From assembly GCF_009905375.1 (NCBI RefSeq), contig NC_133652.1:22125339-22189338 (forward strand): a DNA stretch of 64,000 bases, read 5' to 3'. This DNA is from Apium graveolens (taxonomy: Eukaryota > Streptophyta > Magnoliopsida > Apiales > Apiaceae). Position numbers and translations under genes: made by a program. Below the pieces are notes generated by a model. The model had not been told where the DNA came from and did not search any database. It saw only the letters and a program-made list of their open reading frames with translations. Below are positions 48,761 through 61,900 of the stretch, in pieces; within the stretch, counting starts at the first letter, position 1; each line of letters starts with the position of its first letter.

Positions 48761-48843
48761 GCTAGCCCTTTTTTTTCAATTGGGCTAGCTTATGTAAGTT
48801 GGTTTGGGCTTGTCCCTTTAATATATTTGCTTTTCAAAAAAAA
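48761..48843 (+). other. LINE 3' hairpin and A tail
   Basis: GCTAGCCC (48761-48768) and GGGCTAGC (48782-48789) pair perfectly around a T-rich loop; the element ends CTTTTCAAAAAAAA at 48843. A conserved 3' stem near a short A tail is usual for plant L1 elements and is thought to guide RT recognition. Confidence 0.65.
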
Positions 48844-49874
48844 TTATCACTGACTAATTTTAGAGTACACTTGCAAAACATGTTAGTTTTTTTAATTGTT
48901 TAAAATTTAATACGATTATTTATGACATATTATGAGCATCAAATACTTACTTACAAAGTAGATAATAATATAATCACATATACATTATCATGCACGTGTA
49001 TTACATGACATTCTTATCAATACAACACAAAAAACTTATTTTGTACATCAAATTATGTATTATCACGCTGATAGTATATAGTCAAATATACACTGTGCAT
49101 ATGTGTTACACGAAATTACCACCAATACAACACAAAATACAAAAAAATATATTATGCAGTATCAAATATACAGAAGCAAGTCGACAATAATATATTTACC
49201 ATCGGTAACTTCTTCGAATACAACACAGAGAAAAATAAGGTTGGTAACAACCAATATTTATCTCTAATTTAAATTTTCAAAAATCCCAAAAATACACCAA
49301 AAATAATAAAAAATATTATAATATTTTAAAACATGCCAGTGGCTCGCATGGGCTATAAAGCTAATTAAATAATAAAAGTAGAAGTTACAAGTGTATGTGT
49401 TTTTTTATTAACAAGAAAAATGTCCTCGGGGTAAAAAAACGAAAGCACCAAATATTAATAGTACAAAATTTTAGTAATCACTAAATAATTTAATAACTAA
49501 TTTAACTCCGTTTAATTTACTCCAACTATATATTTATATTTGTTTTATTTTAATTCTTTAGTTTCACCTAGTTTCGTTTCACTATAACTATATAATTATT
49601 TCGCTTCTTTGAATTTTCATGTTGTTCAATTTTATATAATTTCATAATTAGTTGTTAGAACAAATATTTATTTATAAGATACATAAGTTAAATTATTTAA
49701 AAAATATATAATTAATTATGTATATATTTTGTCTGAATTCTGAGTTTGATTCTCAACAATAACATTATTTTATTATTAATATTTTAATTCTGACTTGTAC
49801 TTCACCCAGTATGATCTTATGCAAAGTCTTCCTATCTGTGTAATTACCTTTCCTTGGTTGATATTAGGTTAAAG
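48844..49874. other. AT-rich DNA, including the proposed outer Helitron 3' end
   Basis: No gene. Two diverged units share ATACA...TGCA...GTGTTACA(T/C)GA and CAATACAACACAAAA (48975-49040 and 49085-49140). The small ORF at 48990-49190 comes from them. Confidence 0.45.
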
Positions 49875-50803
49875 TAGAGATGCACAAATTGCCCACTGGG
49901 CCGGACTTTGACCGGGTCTTAAAAAGCCTGGTCTTTGACCGGATCGGATCGAACTTTTCGGGCTTTGACTTTGACCGGGCAGGACTTTTCGAAAATGTCA
50001 GAGCCTATTTGGGCCCTCGAGGAGGGCCTTACCGGGCTTTTTTCGGGACGGATCGGATCGGACCGGCTTTTTTTAATTTAAATTGAATCGAGTTTTATTA
50101 GAGATTCTGAAGACTACATATGTTAGCAACTAGATCATCGTAAAAATGTATTAGTTTGCATGAAATATTTTATGAAAACATTATTTCGTTGGAAACATTT
50201 AAGTTCGGCTAGTATACTTACTATATTTTCTTTCATTATTCCTGCAATAAATTATATAAATAATATTATTAATCAGGAATATGTAAATATATATGTGTTT
50301 AAAATGTTATTTATATTTATAGTAAATGTAAATTCATAAATATATATATATAAATATTAGAATAATCAAATTTTAACCGGACCTTTTCGGGTTTTTAATC
50401 GGGCCGGTCTTTGGACCGGCCCGAGACGAAGCCCGGACTTTAAATCGGGTCGGGTCGGGCTTTGCCTAAAAATATAAGGCCCATCAAAGCCATAAGCCCG
50501 GGCCGGGACCGGGACGGATTTTGACAGAATTTTGACCGGATCGGGTCGAGCCAGATTTTCGGGCCCTGACTTTTTTTTTATCATAGGTAATCTACAGCCG
50601 CTACCCTTCGAGTGCGCACTGGGTAAACCCTACAGGCTCACGCAATAGCCTGCAAATCACATGAACCAAGGTAAACCGCATTTACGCGACGGGCTCTGAC
50701 TCAGAAGGCATAATCATAAATTCTCCTCTCCTAGGATTCGAACATGTGACCAAGAGGACAGTTATCCCCTCTTTAACCAACTGAGCCAACCCTTGCGACT
50801 CTA
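49875..50803. mobile_element. hAT-like element related to 6574-7259, with a SINE inside
   Basis: The left end TAGAGATGCACAAA is the same TIR as the element at 6574. The right end read inward is TAGAGTCGCAAGGG, decayed. CCGGGC, GACCGG and GGGCCGG words fill both ends around an AT-rich core (50080-50370). The flanks GGTTAAAG and GGTTAGCT share only the first five bases, so the TSD is weak. The SINE at 50571-50795 lies just inside the right end. Confidence 0.65.
50571..50795 (-). mobile_element. Full-length tRNA-derived SINE
   Basis: Read on the minus strand: GGGTTGGCTCAGTTGGTTAA (A box), CATGTTCGAATCC (B box), a body matching the copy at 30897, GGTTTACCCAGTGCGCACTC, GGGTAGCGGCTGTAGATTAC and an A tail of nine. 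It is longer at the head and middle than the copy at 30897. No clean TSD was found. Confidence 0.88.
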
Positions 50804-50833
50804 GGTTAGCTACGTATTAGGTTAACTCTAAAC

Positions 50834-51327
50834 TAATGGTGTAATCGAGCCGAGCCGAATACTTCCAGGCTCGGCTCGAGCAAGATTAAAATAGTCCGGG
50901 CTCGAGTTCGAACTCGACCGAGCCTTTAATTTCAAGCTCGAAGCTCGGCTCATAAAAGGTTCGGTAGGCTCGAGTTCGGCTCGAAAACTCGAATTAATTC
51001 ACTAAATATTAACAAAAATTCGAAATATGATCGGTTTGACTCGAGTTTGGCTCGAGTTCGGCTCGAATTCGACTCGATACAAATAAATAATATATAAAAA
51101 ATATTAGTTATTTATATAAAAATATATTTATAATAAAAAATAATAATAGAGACTCGATAAGGCTCGCGAACCTTACGAGCCGAATAATTTGAAGCTCGAG
51201 CTCGGCTCGGTTAAAAATTAGAAAAGTTCAAGCTCGAGCTCGGCTCGACTATTTTCGAGCCAAATTCGAATTTTTTACGAGCCGGACTTGAATAGCTAAC
51301 GAACAGTTTAGCTCGTTTACAACACTA
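50834..51327. mobile_element. hAT-like non-autonomous element, GCTCGAG-rich ends
   Basis: The left end is TAATGGTGTAATCGAGC; the right end read inward is TAGTGTTGTAAACGAGC. The flanks CTCTAAAC (50826-50833) and CTCTAAGC (51328-51335) match 7 of 8. Both ends carry arrays of GGCTCGAG, CTCGGCTCG and TTCGAACTCG. 494 bp. Confidence 0.78.
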
Positions 51328-51335
51328 CTCTAAGC

Positions 51336-52697
51336 CTACAAACTAAGATGTATACTCAATATAATATTGTGTCTTTTTACTGTGTGCCATGCAACAATTA
51401 GAAATTTCTATAAATTTAACTTATTTTATTAATAAAATTGATGTTAATTTTAATGAACCTCGCATTTACACAAATTCAATCAATAAAAATAAATAGAATT
51501 TGTACTTATTATATGTACCGTGCACGTCAACATATACTAAAGAAAAAATCATTTATAACTAGTAAAAAGGTCTGTTCTTAAAAGTTAAAACCTATATCTC
51601 TTAATTAACTGACAGTTTAAAATTTATATTTACTTCCCATTATGTAGTTTAAAATTTCAAAGAGTTTTTAAAGTAAAAGAAATTAAAAGGCGCTGCATAA
51701 CATATATAGTGCTCGTTTGATTTTTTTTTAAATAGGTAATTTATAACTTAAAATGAATAATTGATTTATAAGTTATAAGTAAGTGAATACTTATAAGTTA
51801 CGTAAGTGTTTAGATAATTTTACCTATAAATCTACTTTTTTTAAATTAAATGAACTAAAATAAGTAATTTTTAAATATGATTATCTTAATTCGTGACTTC
51901 TACATTAACTTGAAATTTAAAAACGTAAATTTTAAAACTAAAGTTAATAAAAACATGGAAAAATAAAAATAACCTGAAAACTAGTACGTCGTTGCTAAAA
52001 TTTAATGTATCAATTTATAAATTATAAATTTAACTTATAAGTTGATCGACGGCAAGAATAAGTGGTCAGAAATAAGTAATTACGGATAAGTACCTTATAA
52101 GCCCAATAGACAAACATGTCCATAATAATATTTTTCGATGTTAGGTTTAGTTGATGAGTCATCATCGATACTTAAACCTCTGGTTTAATCATGACTTATC
52201 ATCGGCTGGACGGCTGGGTGATTTCAATAATTCATAATTTTCTATTTTGATGTGTTTTTAGTAGTGTATGTGTGCGCGTTTGTGTGTAAAGAATAGAAAG
52301 ATACGCGTCATGGTCAGACTAATTACTTGCATCGAACTACTTGTCTCGACTAGTTGAAATTTGCTCCACTTAAAAATAGAGTTCAATTGCAACGTTTGTG
52401 TTTTGTTCCTTTTCTCGTGTTTTATCTACTCCCCGTCTAGATCCGTCTCTTCTACGTGATAGCAAGTTGGAAATAAAATGGTAAAGACTTCATCGAATGG
52501 TTCATAATGCACGAAATAATTAGAAGTGGTTGAGATTTAAAAAAAGTGGTTCTTGTGTTTGTGTGTAGTACTAATTAACTAAACAAAAAACTACTAGTAG
52601 TATTATACACATTGACGATTTATTGCATTTTGAAAAATATTTTTAATAGATAAATCTAATATTAACTCCGTGAATAGACATCTGCTTATACTATCTA
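51336..52697. other. AT-rich intergenic DNA
   Basis: No ORF with recognisable motif. A TTATAAGTTATAAGTAAGTG-rich stretch at 51730-52090 has the look of a decayed MITE, but the ends could not be set. Confidence 0.45.
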
Positions 52698-53414
52698 TCT
52701 ATATTATATTATAATAGACAAAACATTAAAAGTGTGTAGTCGGTCGGTCGATACTCGCTGAAATTACTTAATTACCCTTAATTATTATTTTATTCTAATT
52801 AGTCATTTAGTGGATCAGTCAATTTCAATTCTAATTGATATTATAGTCAACATCCTCTAATAATATAAATTATATTTCATATCGAACTCTATATCTTTCT
52901 TAATTGATATTAAAGTCAACTTCTTCTTCAAGTTTTAAATTATAATTTTTAATTTGGTTTTATATCATTCAAATTAATATTTAGGACACAAAATATTTTA
53001 AGCAAACTAAATATAATTATCGGGTAATGAAAAAATAATAAATATTAATGATCCCAAAAAAAACCATACAATTGAATTATGATAAACAAAATAATATAGA
53101 TTAGTCATCTAAGATAAAAAAAAATATATTATACAATTGATCCAAAATGACACAAAATTAAAATCAAAATATAATTCGACCAACTAAAACAAAATCATAT
53201 ATACTAACTATATGGGCTAAAACAAAATATTTTATTGATCCGGACATAAATAATTAGAATTAAACTAAAAATAATTAGTTGGATTTGATCGTAGTAAGGA
53301 GTCTCGGCTAAAACAAAATAATGTAAACTATGATATGAGATAAATCAAATTAATATCAGATTAAGCAAAATTCGTATCTTAGTGATATAAACCAAAAATC
53401 AACCTTTAACTAAA

Positions 53415-53453
<39 letters not shown>

Positions 53454-53867
53454 AACACACATAAAATGATTAATAAAACTGTATCGTCCAATCAAATACT
53501 ATTATCTTTTTCAAATAGTTTTTATAGTTTATCGATTAAGTAATGACCTCTCTAAAATAATATTTTTGTTAAAGTTTCAACATAATTAAGATATTGTATT
53601 TTTACTCTTTAAAAACTATAAAATCGCAATAATAATATTAATTCCCCCGGTATCAAGACTATTATCTTAAATATTTTTAATTATTCTAAAAACACTATGA
53701 ACATATACATTTATTAATATAATTATCATGAAGTCATATCATTTAAAAAACTAAATATAAAAAAATTAATTAACAATTTTAAGAATTCAATTCAAAATGT
53801 TTTTTTAAAAAATATATAATATTAAAAAAGATTTATTCATCCATGTATCGCACGGGTTTTAAATTAG
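52698..53867 (+). mobile_element. Helitron-like element, decayed 3' end
   Basis: The 5' side reads TCTATATTATATTATAATAG preceded by A, like the other Helitron starts here. The 3' side has CCATGTATCGCACGGG then TTTTAAATTAG followed by T; the expected CTAG reads TTAG. No ORF. Confidence 0.5.
53416..53452. repeat. (ATT)n microsatellite
   Basis: About twelve uninterrupted ATT/TTA trinucleotides. Confidence 0.95.
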
Positions 53868-56800
53868 TCTATATTAATATTAGAAACACGTTTTCACGGG
53901 ATACAAAGATATCAAAATATCAACTCTCAAATTTTAATTATTACTCTAAAATTCATTAATTATTAATAAATTTCATTTTAGACTCATATTTGATTGATTC
54001 CAACTGCATAATTTTAAGAAAATTATCTATTTTATTCCACTTCTTTTGCTTCACCCCGAATTGGATTTTTTATAATTGCATTTTTCTGGTTTCTTTTCGA
54101 GTTCAATTGTAATAGCTACATGAAGCTAGTTTACTAAGTTGTGTTTCATGACGACAATCTAAAATAATGTTCTAATTTTCCCGATTTGATCTTAGTCATT
54201 TTAGAATTTTGAATTGATATAATAAATGATTTTTTGAAAAATCCTCTTTTATTAAACATATTTACTCGAATAAGTTGCTCTCTCATTATTCACAAATATA
54301 ATATTATAATATTATATTATTTATTGATCAAATAGTTAAATTATAATATCATGACACTTAATTTTAAATATACTCTAGAAAAATTTAATTTATGTCATCT
54401 TATCTTTATTTTAATTTTATATTAATAAATATGTATAAATAATATTTAATTTTGTTTAATTATAACTTCTTCTAAAATTAAATGGTAAAATATCTATTTT
54501 TATTGTTTAAAACTTAGACAAGTTTAGTAAAATATGAGGATGTTTAGTTTGACTTCTAAGAAATGGTTGGATAATATTATATAGTCGTACGACTGTATAT
54601 ATTTTAGGATTAAAAAAATTAGGAGAATGTTAAAGTTGATAATTTTGGCTTAAAAAAAGTTTAAGAGAATATTAATATGGAAAAAAAACTTTAGAAGAAA
54701 TATGTGATGTGTAATTTAGTTAAGGAAAAAGTTTTAAGAAAAAAATGAGATAAATAAGTTTTGATTTGAGAACAATGTTTAATAAATATAATATAACAAA
54801 GAATTTAAAGAAATATTAAGATGGTGATTTGAGTTAAAAGTAATTTTTATTCAAATGAACATGATAAACGAAGTTTATGAAAATGATAAGGCGGTTATTT
54901 GAATTAAAAGGATAATTTAGGATAATATTAGATAATTAAGATTTTTCTTATTTATTAATTCAATTTTTTTTTTGAAATTTACTGATCGTTCTCATTTTCT
55001 CCTTTATATAATTATATTGGTTGATTGATTGAATGTTAAAGCAAGTATTCAATTAAAAAATAATATTTATTAGTTATACATATATTATCATCCTAATTCT
55101 GAATCTGATTTTCTATAATAATATAATTTTAAAATTGATATTTTAATCCCTACTTGTACTTCGCACAACTTATCAATATTAAAAGAGAATTTACCAAAAA
55201 TACTAATTTTTTTAAGTTCTTTTACAATTTTACTATATTCTGATTTTTTTTCAAAAATACGGAATAAACGAAAATCAACCAAAATCAACCAGATATGCAA
55301 CTAGTTGAATAAAGTCTTTTTGATTGATTTGAGGTTACATTTAGTTGTATAAACTCGTAAAAGGTTGCATGCAGTTGATTTCAGTTGCCAAAAAACCGTA
55401 TTTTTGCAAATATTTTTGAAAAGTAGTGTTTTTGCAAATTAAAAAGTATTTTTGCAATTTTTTTTAAAAAATGACAGTATTTTTGTAAAAATATTTTTAG
55501 ACTTGGGTATTTTTCAAAAAAACCCATATTAAAATTACCACTATTTTATTTTGATTCAAGCCTTGGCAAAATGGGTCTAAATTAAAAAAACGGAACAAAA
55601 TTTGTAGAAGTGATGGCGAACTACATTCGATATATATAATCAGGGATTTAACCTAATCAAAAATGATCTAATCCGAACTCAAAATTAGTACAATATAGTC
55701 AAATCCGATAATAATCTGGAAAACTCATTTCATCCTCTCGAAAAAATTTATGAACAGAAAATATAACCGAAAATTATCCAAAATATCATATCTGATAATA
55801 ACAAGAAATCAATTAAATTTGAGGTAAAATTATCCGAAACGAGCAAATTATTTAATTAAGTTTATAAAATACAATAATTCATATTAGAGGTAATATTAAA
55901 AAGGTAATGAAAATTTTTAGGACGATAACTGAACTAAAGCCGTTTCTGAACAAAATTCACGATCAGTTGGTTTAAGCGAACTTTGTTCAGTTCATTTTCT
56001 TAAATAAGCCGATCTTAAACATGCAAACGAGTTCGGATGAGTAAACGAATCACTTTTTTGTGTGTTCGGCTCGAACTTGGTTTGTTTAACTTGAAATCGA
56101 CTCAAACTTACTCGACTTGTTTAGTTCTAAATCGGGTCATACTCGGCGCGAACTCGACTAACTCGACTCGGATAAATTTTAGATATATTATAAATAATAA
56201 ATTATTATGAATTAATTAGATATTTTATTAGTAAATTTTTCTCGTCACTTATTAATAACTTAAATTATTTTAAAAATTATGTGTCTAAATTAAAAACTTA
56301 ATTTTTTATAGGGAGATTATCAAATTTTGTTACAACGATCTATTCGTCTTCGATACTTCACATTTTCATTAATATCCTTAAATGGCTTTGATTAAAAAAA
56401 ATTAAGTAAAATTTCGACATCAATAATTTAAAGGGTGATGTATGATTTCTAAATTTTTGAATGTTTATGAATAATTTAAAATAAATTTGAATATATTTTT
56501 AAACCTTACTTGGAAAATAAAATGATATAAATAATGATACAAGTAGCTCAATTTGTGTGTGTATAAGATAAAGACTTGTATTTGATTTCAATATAATTTG
56601 TAAAATTATAAATTATATTTTAAAATTGGTCGATTAAAAAATATAAAGGAATTATTAGTGAACAATTATACTATGCAAGTAAATTTTTTGTAACATTTCA
56701 ATTTAAAAATAACAAATATTTATTTTTTGAGTCCTGGTATTTTTCAAAATTTTACTAATTAAAAAATTGAAAGTACTCACCCCACCCCATTTTATTTATG

Positions 56801-57446
56801 ACATTTAAATAAATCTCACTTATTAAGAAAAATGAATTATTTACCTTATTTCTATGTATACCCCTAATTAATGCATTAAATGGTGAGTTATATGTGGGTT
56901 TTCAGGTGCGAAGTCATACATTGGAATTAAAAATACGAGGGTAAATATGGAAATTTATGTAGAAAAATGTATTGGAATATGATCGAGACAACTTATACAT
57001 TTTAAATTTTTTCTTGAATAATTATAAATAATTAAAAGAAATCCCTTTTTAACCCAAACTCATAAGGTTTCATCACAATTTTTTCACCTATATCTATCCA
57101 TTTGACATACAAATTTATATTATTTTATAATTAAATATTTTATGTGTTGAAATCTTACTGTTATTTTAATTTTTATTATAACCCTACCGAGTTGCACGGA
57201 TAAAATAATTTATAATTTCATTAAGTATCTATCAATGTAATTGTTCAATTATGTTTTAATAAATCTATATTAAACTATAATAGTCGGAATAAGATATAAT
57301 TTGATTCAAACTCCATTTTAGTAATCCAATATCATAACTGTCAGATCTTGTTAATCATATGGCCAAAACCGTTAGATCTTAATATTAAAATAATGTAATA
57401 TTCAAGTTCACAAGTTTGAATCCTCTAACAACATTTATGTAATTTA
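53868..57446. other. AT-rich intergenic DNA with degraded repeats
   Basis: No gene. 55190-55510 is rich in CAACCAAAATCAACC and GTATTTTTGCAA words. 55920-56180 has decayed TTCGGCTCGAAC, CGACTCGG and ACTCGACT words, like the ends of the element at 50834. The ORF at 55088-55300 has no recognisable domain. Confidence 0.45.
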
Positions 57447-58445
57447 TCTATTATATATATAATAGAGCAACTATGGGGTTTGTGAGACATTTTATTCATG
57501 TTGAAATTACTATTTTCCCCACATTATTATATATTATTAATATTGTATTTAATGTGCATGTATTAATTGTATCTAATATATGTACATGTATTAACTACTC
57601 ATTATTACATATAATCATTATAATTTCATTATTTATATTAACAATTTAAGACTTTATATTAATTTTATATTAAATATCTTGAGAGGATATATTCATTCCA
57701 CCGATTATATTCAAGAAAAACAATGCTATTAGAGTTAGTAGAGTTAGTAGACTCGAGCACGTAAAATGTAAAATATTTTTTAATTGTAAAGGTAATATAA
57801 ATTATTATAAGAACATCGTTCGATCAAAACTAAACATAAATAGAGACGAACTGGAGTTTTCGTTAATGACAAATTGATTATGACAACGATTGTTAATCGA
57901 AGGATGAAGGAATTTGTTAATGAATTTAGAATGAATACACATGTAATAAAATTATCTATGGGGTTTGTGAGATATTTTATATGTTAAAATTACTATATCA
58001 CCCATATTATTATATGTTAAGACAGTTTATTTAATACGTATGTATTAATTATATTAATTTTTTTATATGAATTGATCGAATTGAATTTAATATACATGTA
58101 TTAGTGTTTATTATATATAAACATTACAATTAATTATTTATATTGACATTTAATTACTTTACATTAATTATATTTATCAAATTATAATTTTAACACAAAT
58201 CGATAACACAATGTTTAGAATTTATCATTTCGAAGTGATATATTCATTATACCGATTATATTAAAGGAAAAATCATTGTTAGAGTTAGTGCACTTGATCA
58301 CGAAAAATGTCAAATATTTTTAATGATATTATAGAAACATTGTTCAATCAAAACTAAACATAAACATTGCCAAATTATAGTTTTCATAAATGCCAAATTT
58401 ACAATGACAATGATTATTAATAGTATGTTAATGAATTTGCTAATA
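57447..58445 (+). repeat. Helitron-like 5' region with a ~485-bp tandem duplication
   Basis: The start TCTATTATATATATAATAG is preceded by A and resembles 31150. Two related units (about 57472-57955 and 57957-58445) share GGGGTTTGTGAGA, GATATATTCATT(C/A)(C/T)ACCGATT, TTAGAGTTAGT and CAAAACTAAACATAAA in order. No matching plus-strand 3' end was found. Confidence 0.6.
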
Positions 58446-58782
58446 ATATATATGCATATAATTTGTATGTCATCTTTCGTATCGAATTTTTCTGCATTTA
58501 GACTATAAACAAAAATAAACTAATGTCAATGTAACAAATATCGTAATTTAATATTTAAAAGAACCATTAAATAAAATGGATCATTATCATGTCAAGATAC
58601 CGATCATATAACTAATTTAACACTAACTCATTTATCATAAATATCTAGATATATCTTATATTTTAGAAAAATAAATAATTATTATTAATAGTTTATTTTC
58701 AATTAATGCATATTAATTATTTTGTAATGAATAATTATTGTAAACTATTGTACAATTTTGTATCCGCCTCTCTTGTTAACTA

Positions 58783-58904
58783 TTGTACATTTATAAAATC
58801 ATAACTAGCGTAAAACCCTTACGAGGCACGGGAATATATATATTTGTACATTTATAAAATCATAACTAGCGTAAAACCCTTACGAGGCACGAGAATATAT
58901 ATAT
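58783..58904 (-). repeat. Doubled Helitron 3' terminus
   Basis: A 61-bp unit (58783-58843, repeated at 58844-58904 with one or two changes) contains, on the minus strand, a hairpin-like CCCGTGCCTCGTAAGGG, then TTTTACGCTAG followed by T. Each unit thus has its own CTAG^T end. The matching 5' end was not located. Confidence 0.65.
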
Positions 58905-61900
58905 ATATATATCAAAATATTATCTCGAGCGAAGTTGTACTTAGATATGATTTTTTAATTATAAAAATATTTATTTTTTTACCTTATATTCGTATAACAA
59001 TAATGTAATAATGACAATAAATTTTATAAATTTGATTACATCTCATAAAATTAAACAAATAAAAATGCGATGACACATAGTTCATTACTGAATATCTTAC
59101 CCTTTTTTCATAAATACCGTTAAATTCAGATTAGACAAATTAAGTGGAAAGAGCTTACTTACTTTTTGTCGTAGTGTGTGATTCTCGCTCATCCTAAAAA
59201 ATTTGAGATTAGATATCAATTGTAAAGTATATAAGTCTAATTATTAAAAAAATCAAAAATATATTATTAGAACAAAAATATTTAAAATTTGTTTATAAAG
59301 ATATGTATTGGGTCACTTTGGGGTCAGAAAGTGCTATCTCAACCTCCGATTCACGAGCTCACACTAAACCCCAGAATGTGAGTTCTTTCCCTCTTTGATC
59401 CCCTCCCCAACGGAAATTCCCACGTGATTTCGGGAAATAATTAAAAATAATTATTTTTTTCTTTTTAACAATTTTTTGATAAAAACAATCTACTAATTCG
59501 TATTATATAAAAATGTTAATAATATCTCATTGTTTAATATTGAATTATATTAAAATTGATTTATAATATAAATAAATGACAGATTAAAATTTAAAAATAT
59601 TTACAATATTACATTGTAAAAAAATTGACCACCAAAAATATAAATTATTTTTAAAAAATATGATAATATTTTAAATTCTAATAAGAGTGTATGACATATT
59701 AAAACTAAAGTAAAATGACATGCTCTGATAACATAATAACAAATGAAGTATACTTAGAAAAGTATCTTCATAAAAATTAAATTGACCAAAATGTGAGTGT
59801 AAATTATTGCACAATTCAATGAACCTTTTGGTAATAATTTTCTTATTTTAGAAATATACTTAATAACAAATAATGAAATATATTACATTTAATACATAAT
59901 TTATATTAGATTAATTTTAATATATTATTTTTCCGTATATTTTTCTGACTAATCCAAATCATTATTCTAATTAAAACTCGATCATTTTAACCAAGATATG
60001 GACCGAGTATACATACTCGAACTCATTCATGAGCTGATTTTTTATTAGTTCGAATAAAACAAGCTTATAAGTCTAGCTCGGGTTAAACTCGGTCCTACTC
60101 GGATGAAACTTTAAAAAATCCAAAAATAAATAAATGGTAAAAAATATTAAACTATTATAATTATTTAATTATTTAATAGTCTTACAAAATTTATTCAATC
60201 ACGTCACTGTGTAATCTATATACCCGATTTCGTACAACTCTTGGTGAATTATAATAAACATTTTTTCTAGTATATAGGAGATGTATACAATAATTATAAG
60301 AATAAGAGTAATATATATTGTTCCGGTTGGTTTTATCTTTAAAGTCACATATAATTTTTATATTATATATATATATACTAATAATTTAGTTTTAAAAGTT
60401 AACTTTTTGATATATTTAATTTTTGGTCCAAGTACTAATTTATAATACTCCCGAATTAAATTGAATTCTCTTAACACTATAAACTCATTAAGTCAAACTT
60501 AATTCAACTGAATTATGATTTTTAAATAAAATATTCAAATAAATTACAACAAAATATTTAATACTATAAAAGTATAAATCATAATAATTAACAAAATAGT
60601 TTATATATATATAAATAATACACACACATATATATATATATATAATATAGGGAGATGTTCAAATTAGAATCTCATTATGGTGAGAACTAAGAACTCACGG
60701 CCGAATGACAAAACTCAAAATCGAGTGACCTTTATATTCATTACTTTAAACCATAAACTTGAATTTCGGTGACATTGACATCATTACCTCCTCGAATCTA
60801 ATTGTATTTTTATGATTTTAGATTCATATTTTTTTGATTATTTTCGTATATATTTTTGATAATTCTGCCTGAATTTTGGTGATTTTTTATATGGCGATGT
60901 TAAATTTTTCAATATGTTAAGTTTTAATTTTATGATTTCGTGATGGTTGTAATTTAAATTTTAGTGACTTAGTTTTAGATTTGGTGGTTGTAAATATATG
61001 ATGGTGGTGTTGTTTTAGTTATGATGATTGAGTTGATTTTGGTGGCGGTGGTTTTTTTGGTGGTTGCAAAATTTATTGGTGATGATGAAGGATTAATTTA
61101 GTGATAGTTGAGTGGTGGTGGGTGTGGTGGCTGGACGGTGGTGATGATGCTATATTTACATATATAGATCAATTATGTTTTGCTTAAATAACAAAGGGAT
61201 GACATTTTTTTAATTTCATAGTAAAATTACAATAACCAGACTAAAAAACGGAGTCACATTAATAAATGATATAAGTCATTATTTTATTTACTCAAAAATT
61301 AAATTTATAAAAAACGAATTTGATAAAAAATAGAGAATGTGGCTTATCTAATGATAATTTTAAAATGAACTCAAAAACTTATGTAGCACATATGTTATTG
61401 ATATAAAAATTATAGATAGGGAGTAAATGGTTTGATTCCTAATGGAGACATTAATTGTTTTTATTTTTAATAAAAATTGTGTGAGAATAGCATTTTAATA
61501 ATTTTTTAATATAAAAGGGCAAAATGGTGATTTTACCTGCCATTAAAATGGCTCAATTACCTCTAGTCCTATTTTAATATATAGAAATTTTTTAAGAAAT
61601 AATAAAAAATTTATCGAAGTAAATAAAATTCTTTTACCGATAATCAAGTAATAAATTCATTCATATCCGGATGAAAATATATTTGTCAAGTTCCAAACTG
61701 ATACATACTGAAATTTCAGACCTAAAAAAGACCTGAACTGAAATAAAAAAAATATAATTTTGAACCGATACACACCGAAATTTAACTAATTATAATCAAA
61801 TGTGGTTTAAACCAAAATCATTCTAATCCAAGCCGAAAACGATCCACATTACTCAAAACCGAAATTAGACTTAAACCAATAAAAACCTCATCTGAACGGA

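Larger units (their letters stand above)
31490..48843 (+). mobile_element. L1-type LINE, interrupted by a Sirevirus element
   Basis: Remains of ORF1 (31490-33337), ORF2 (33388-34841 continuing at 44806-47419) and an extra RNase H-like frame (47743-48517) lie in order on the plus strand. The end is a perfect stem GCTAGCCC/GGGCTAGC (48761-48789) and a short A tail (48836-48843). ORF2 sequence resumes exactly across the inserted LTR element. The 5' end is not defined and no TSD was found. Many frameshifts and stops make it dead. Confidence 0.88.
31150..49364 (+). mobile_element. Outer Helitron interrupted by the LINE/Sirevirus nest (inferred)
   Basis: The 5' end TCTTCTATTATATATATAAT is preceded by A (31149). 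It is similar to the 5' end at 57447 for about 120 bp. The proposed 3' end is a decayed hairpin CCAGTG-GCTCG-CATGGG, then CTATAAAG and CTAA followed by T (49365), fitting CTRR^T. Without the inserted LINE this element would be under 1 kb. Pairing these two ends is inference: they are 18 kb apart and only terminal rules connect them. Confidence 0.42.

Noticed and set aside
60980..61155. GGTGGT-rich stretch as a glycine-rich protein gene
   Set aside because: No open frame with start and stop of useful length; simple-sequence bias explains it.
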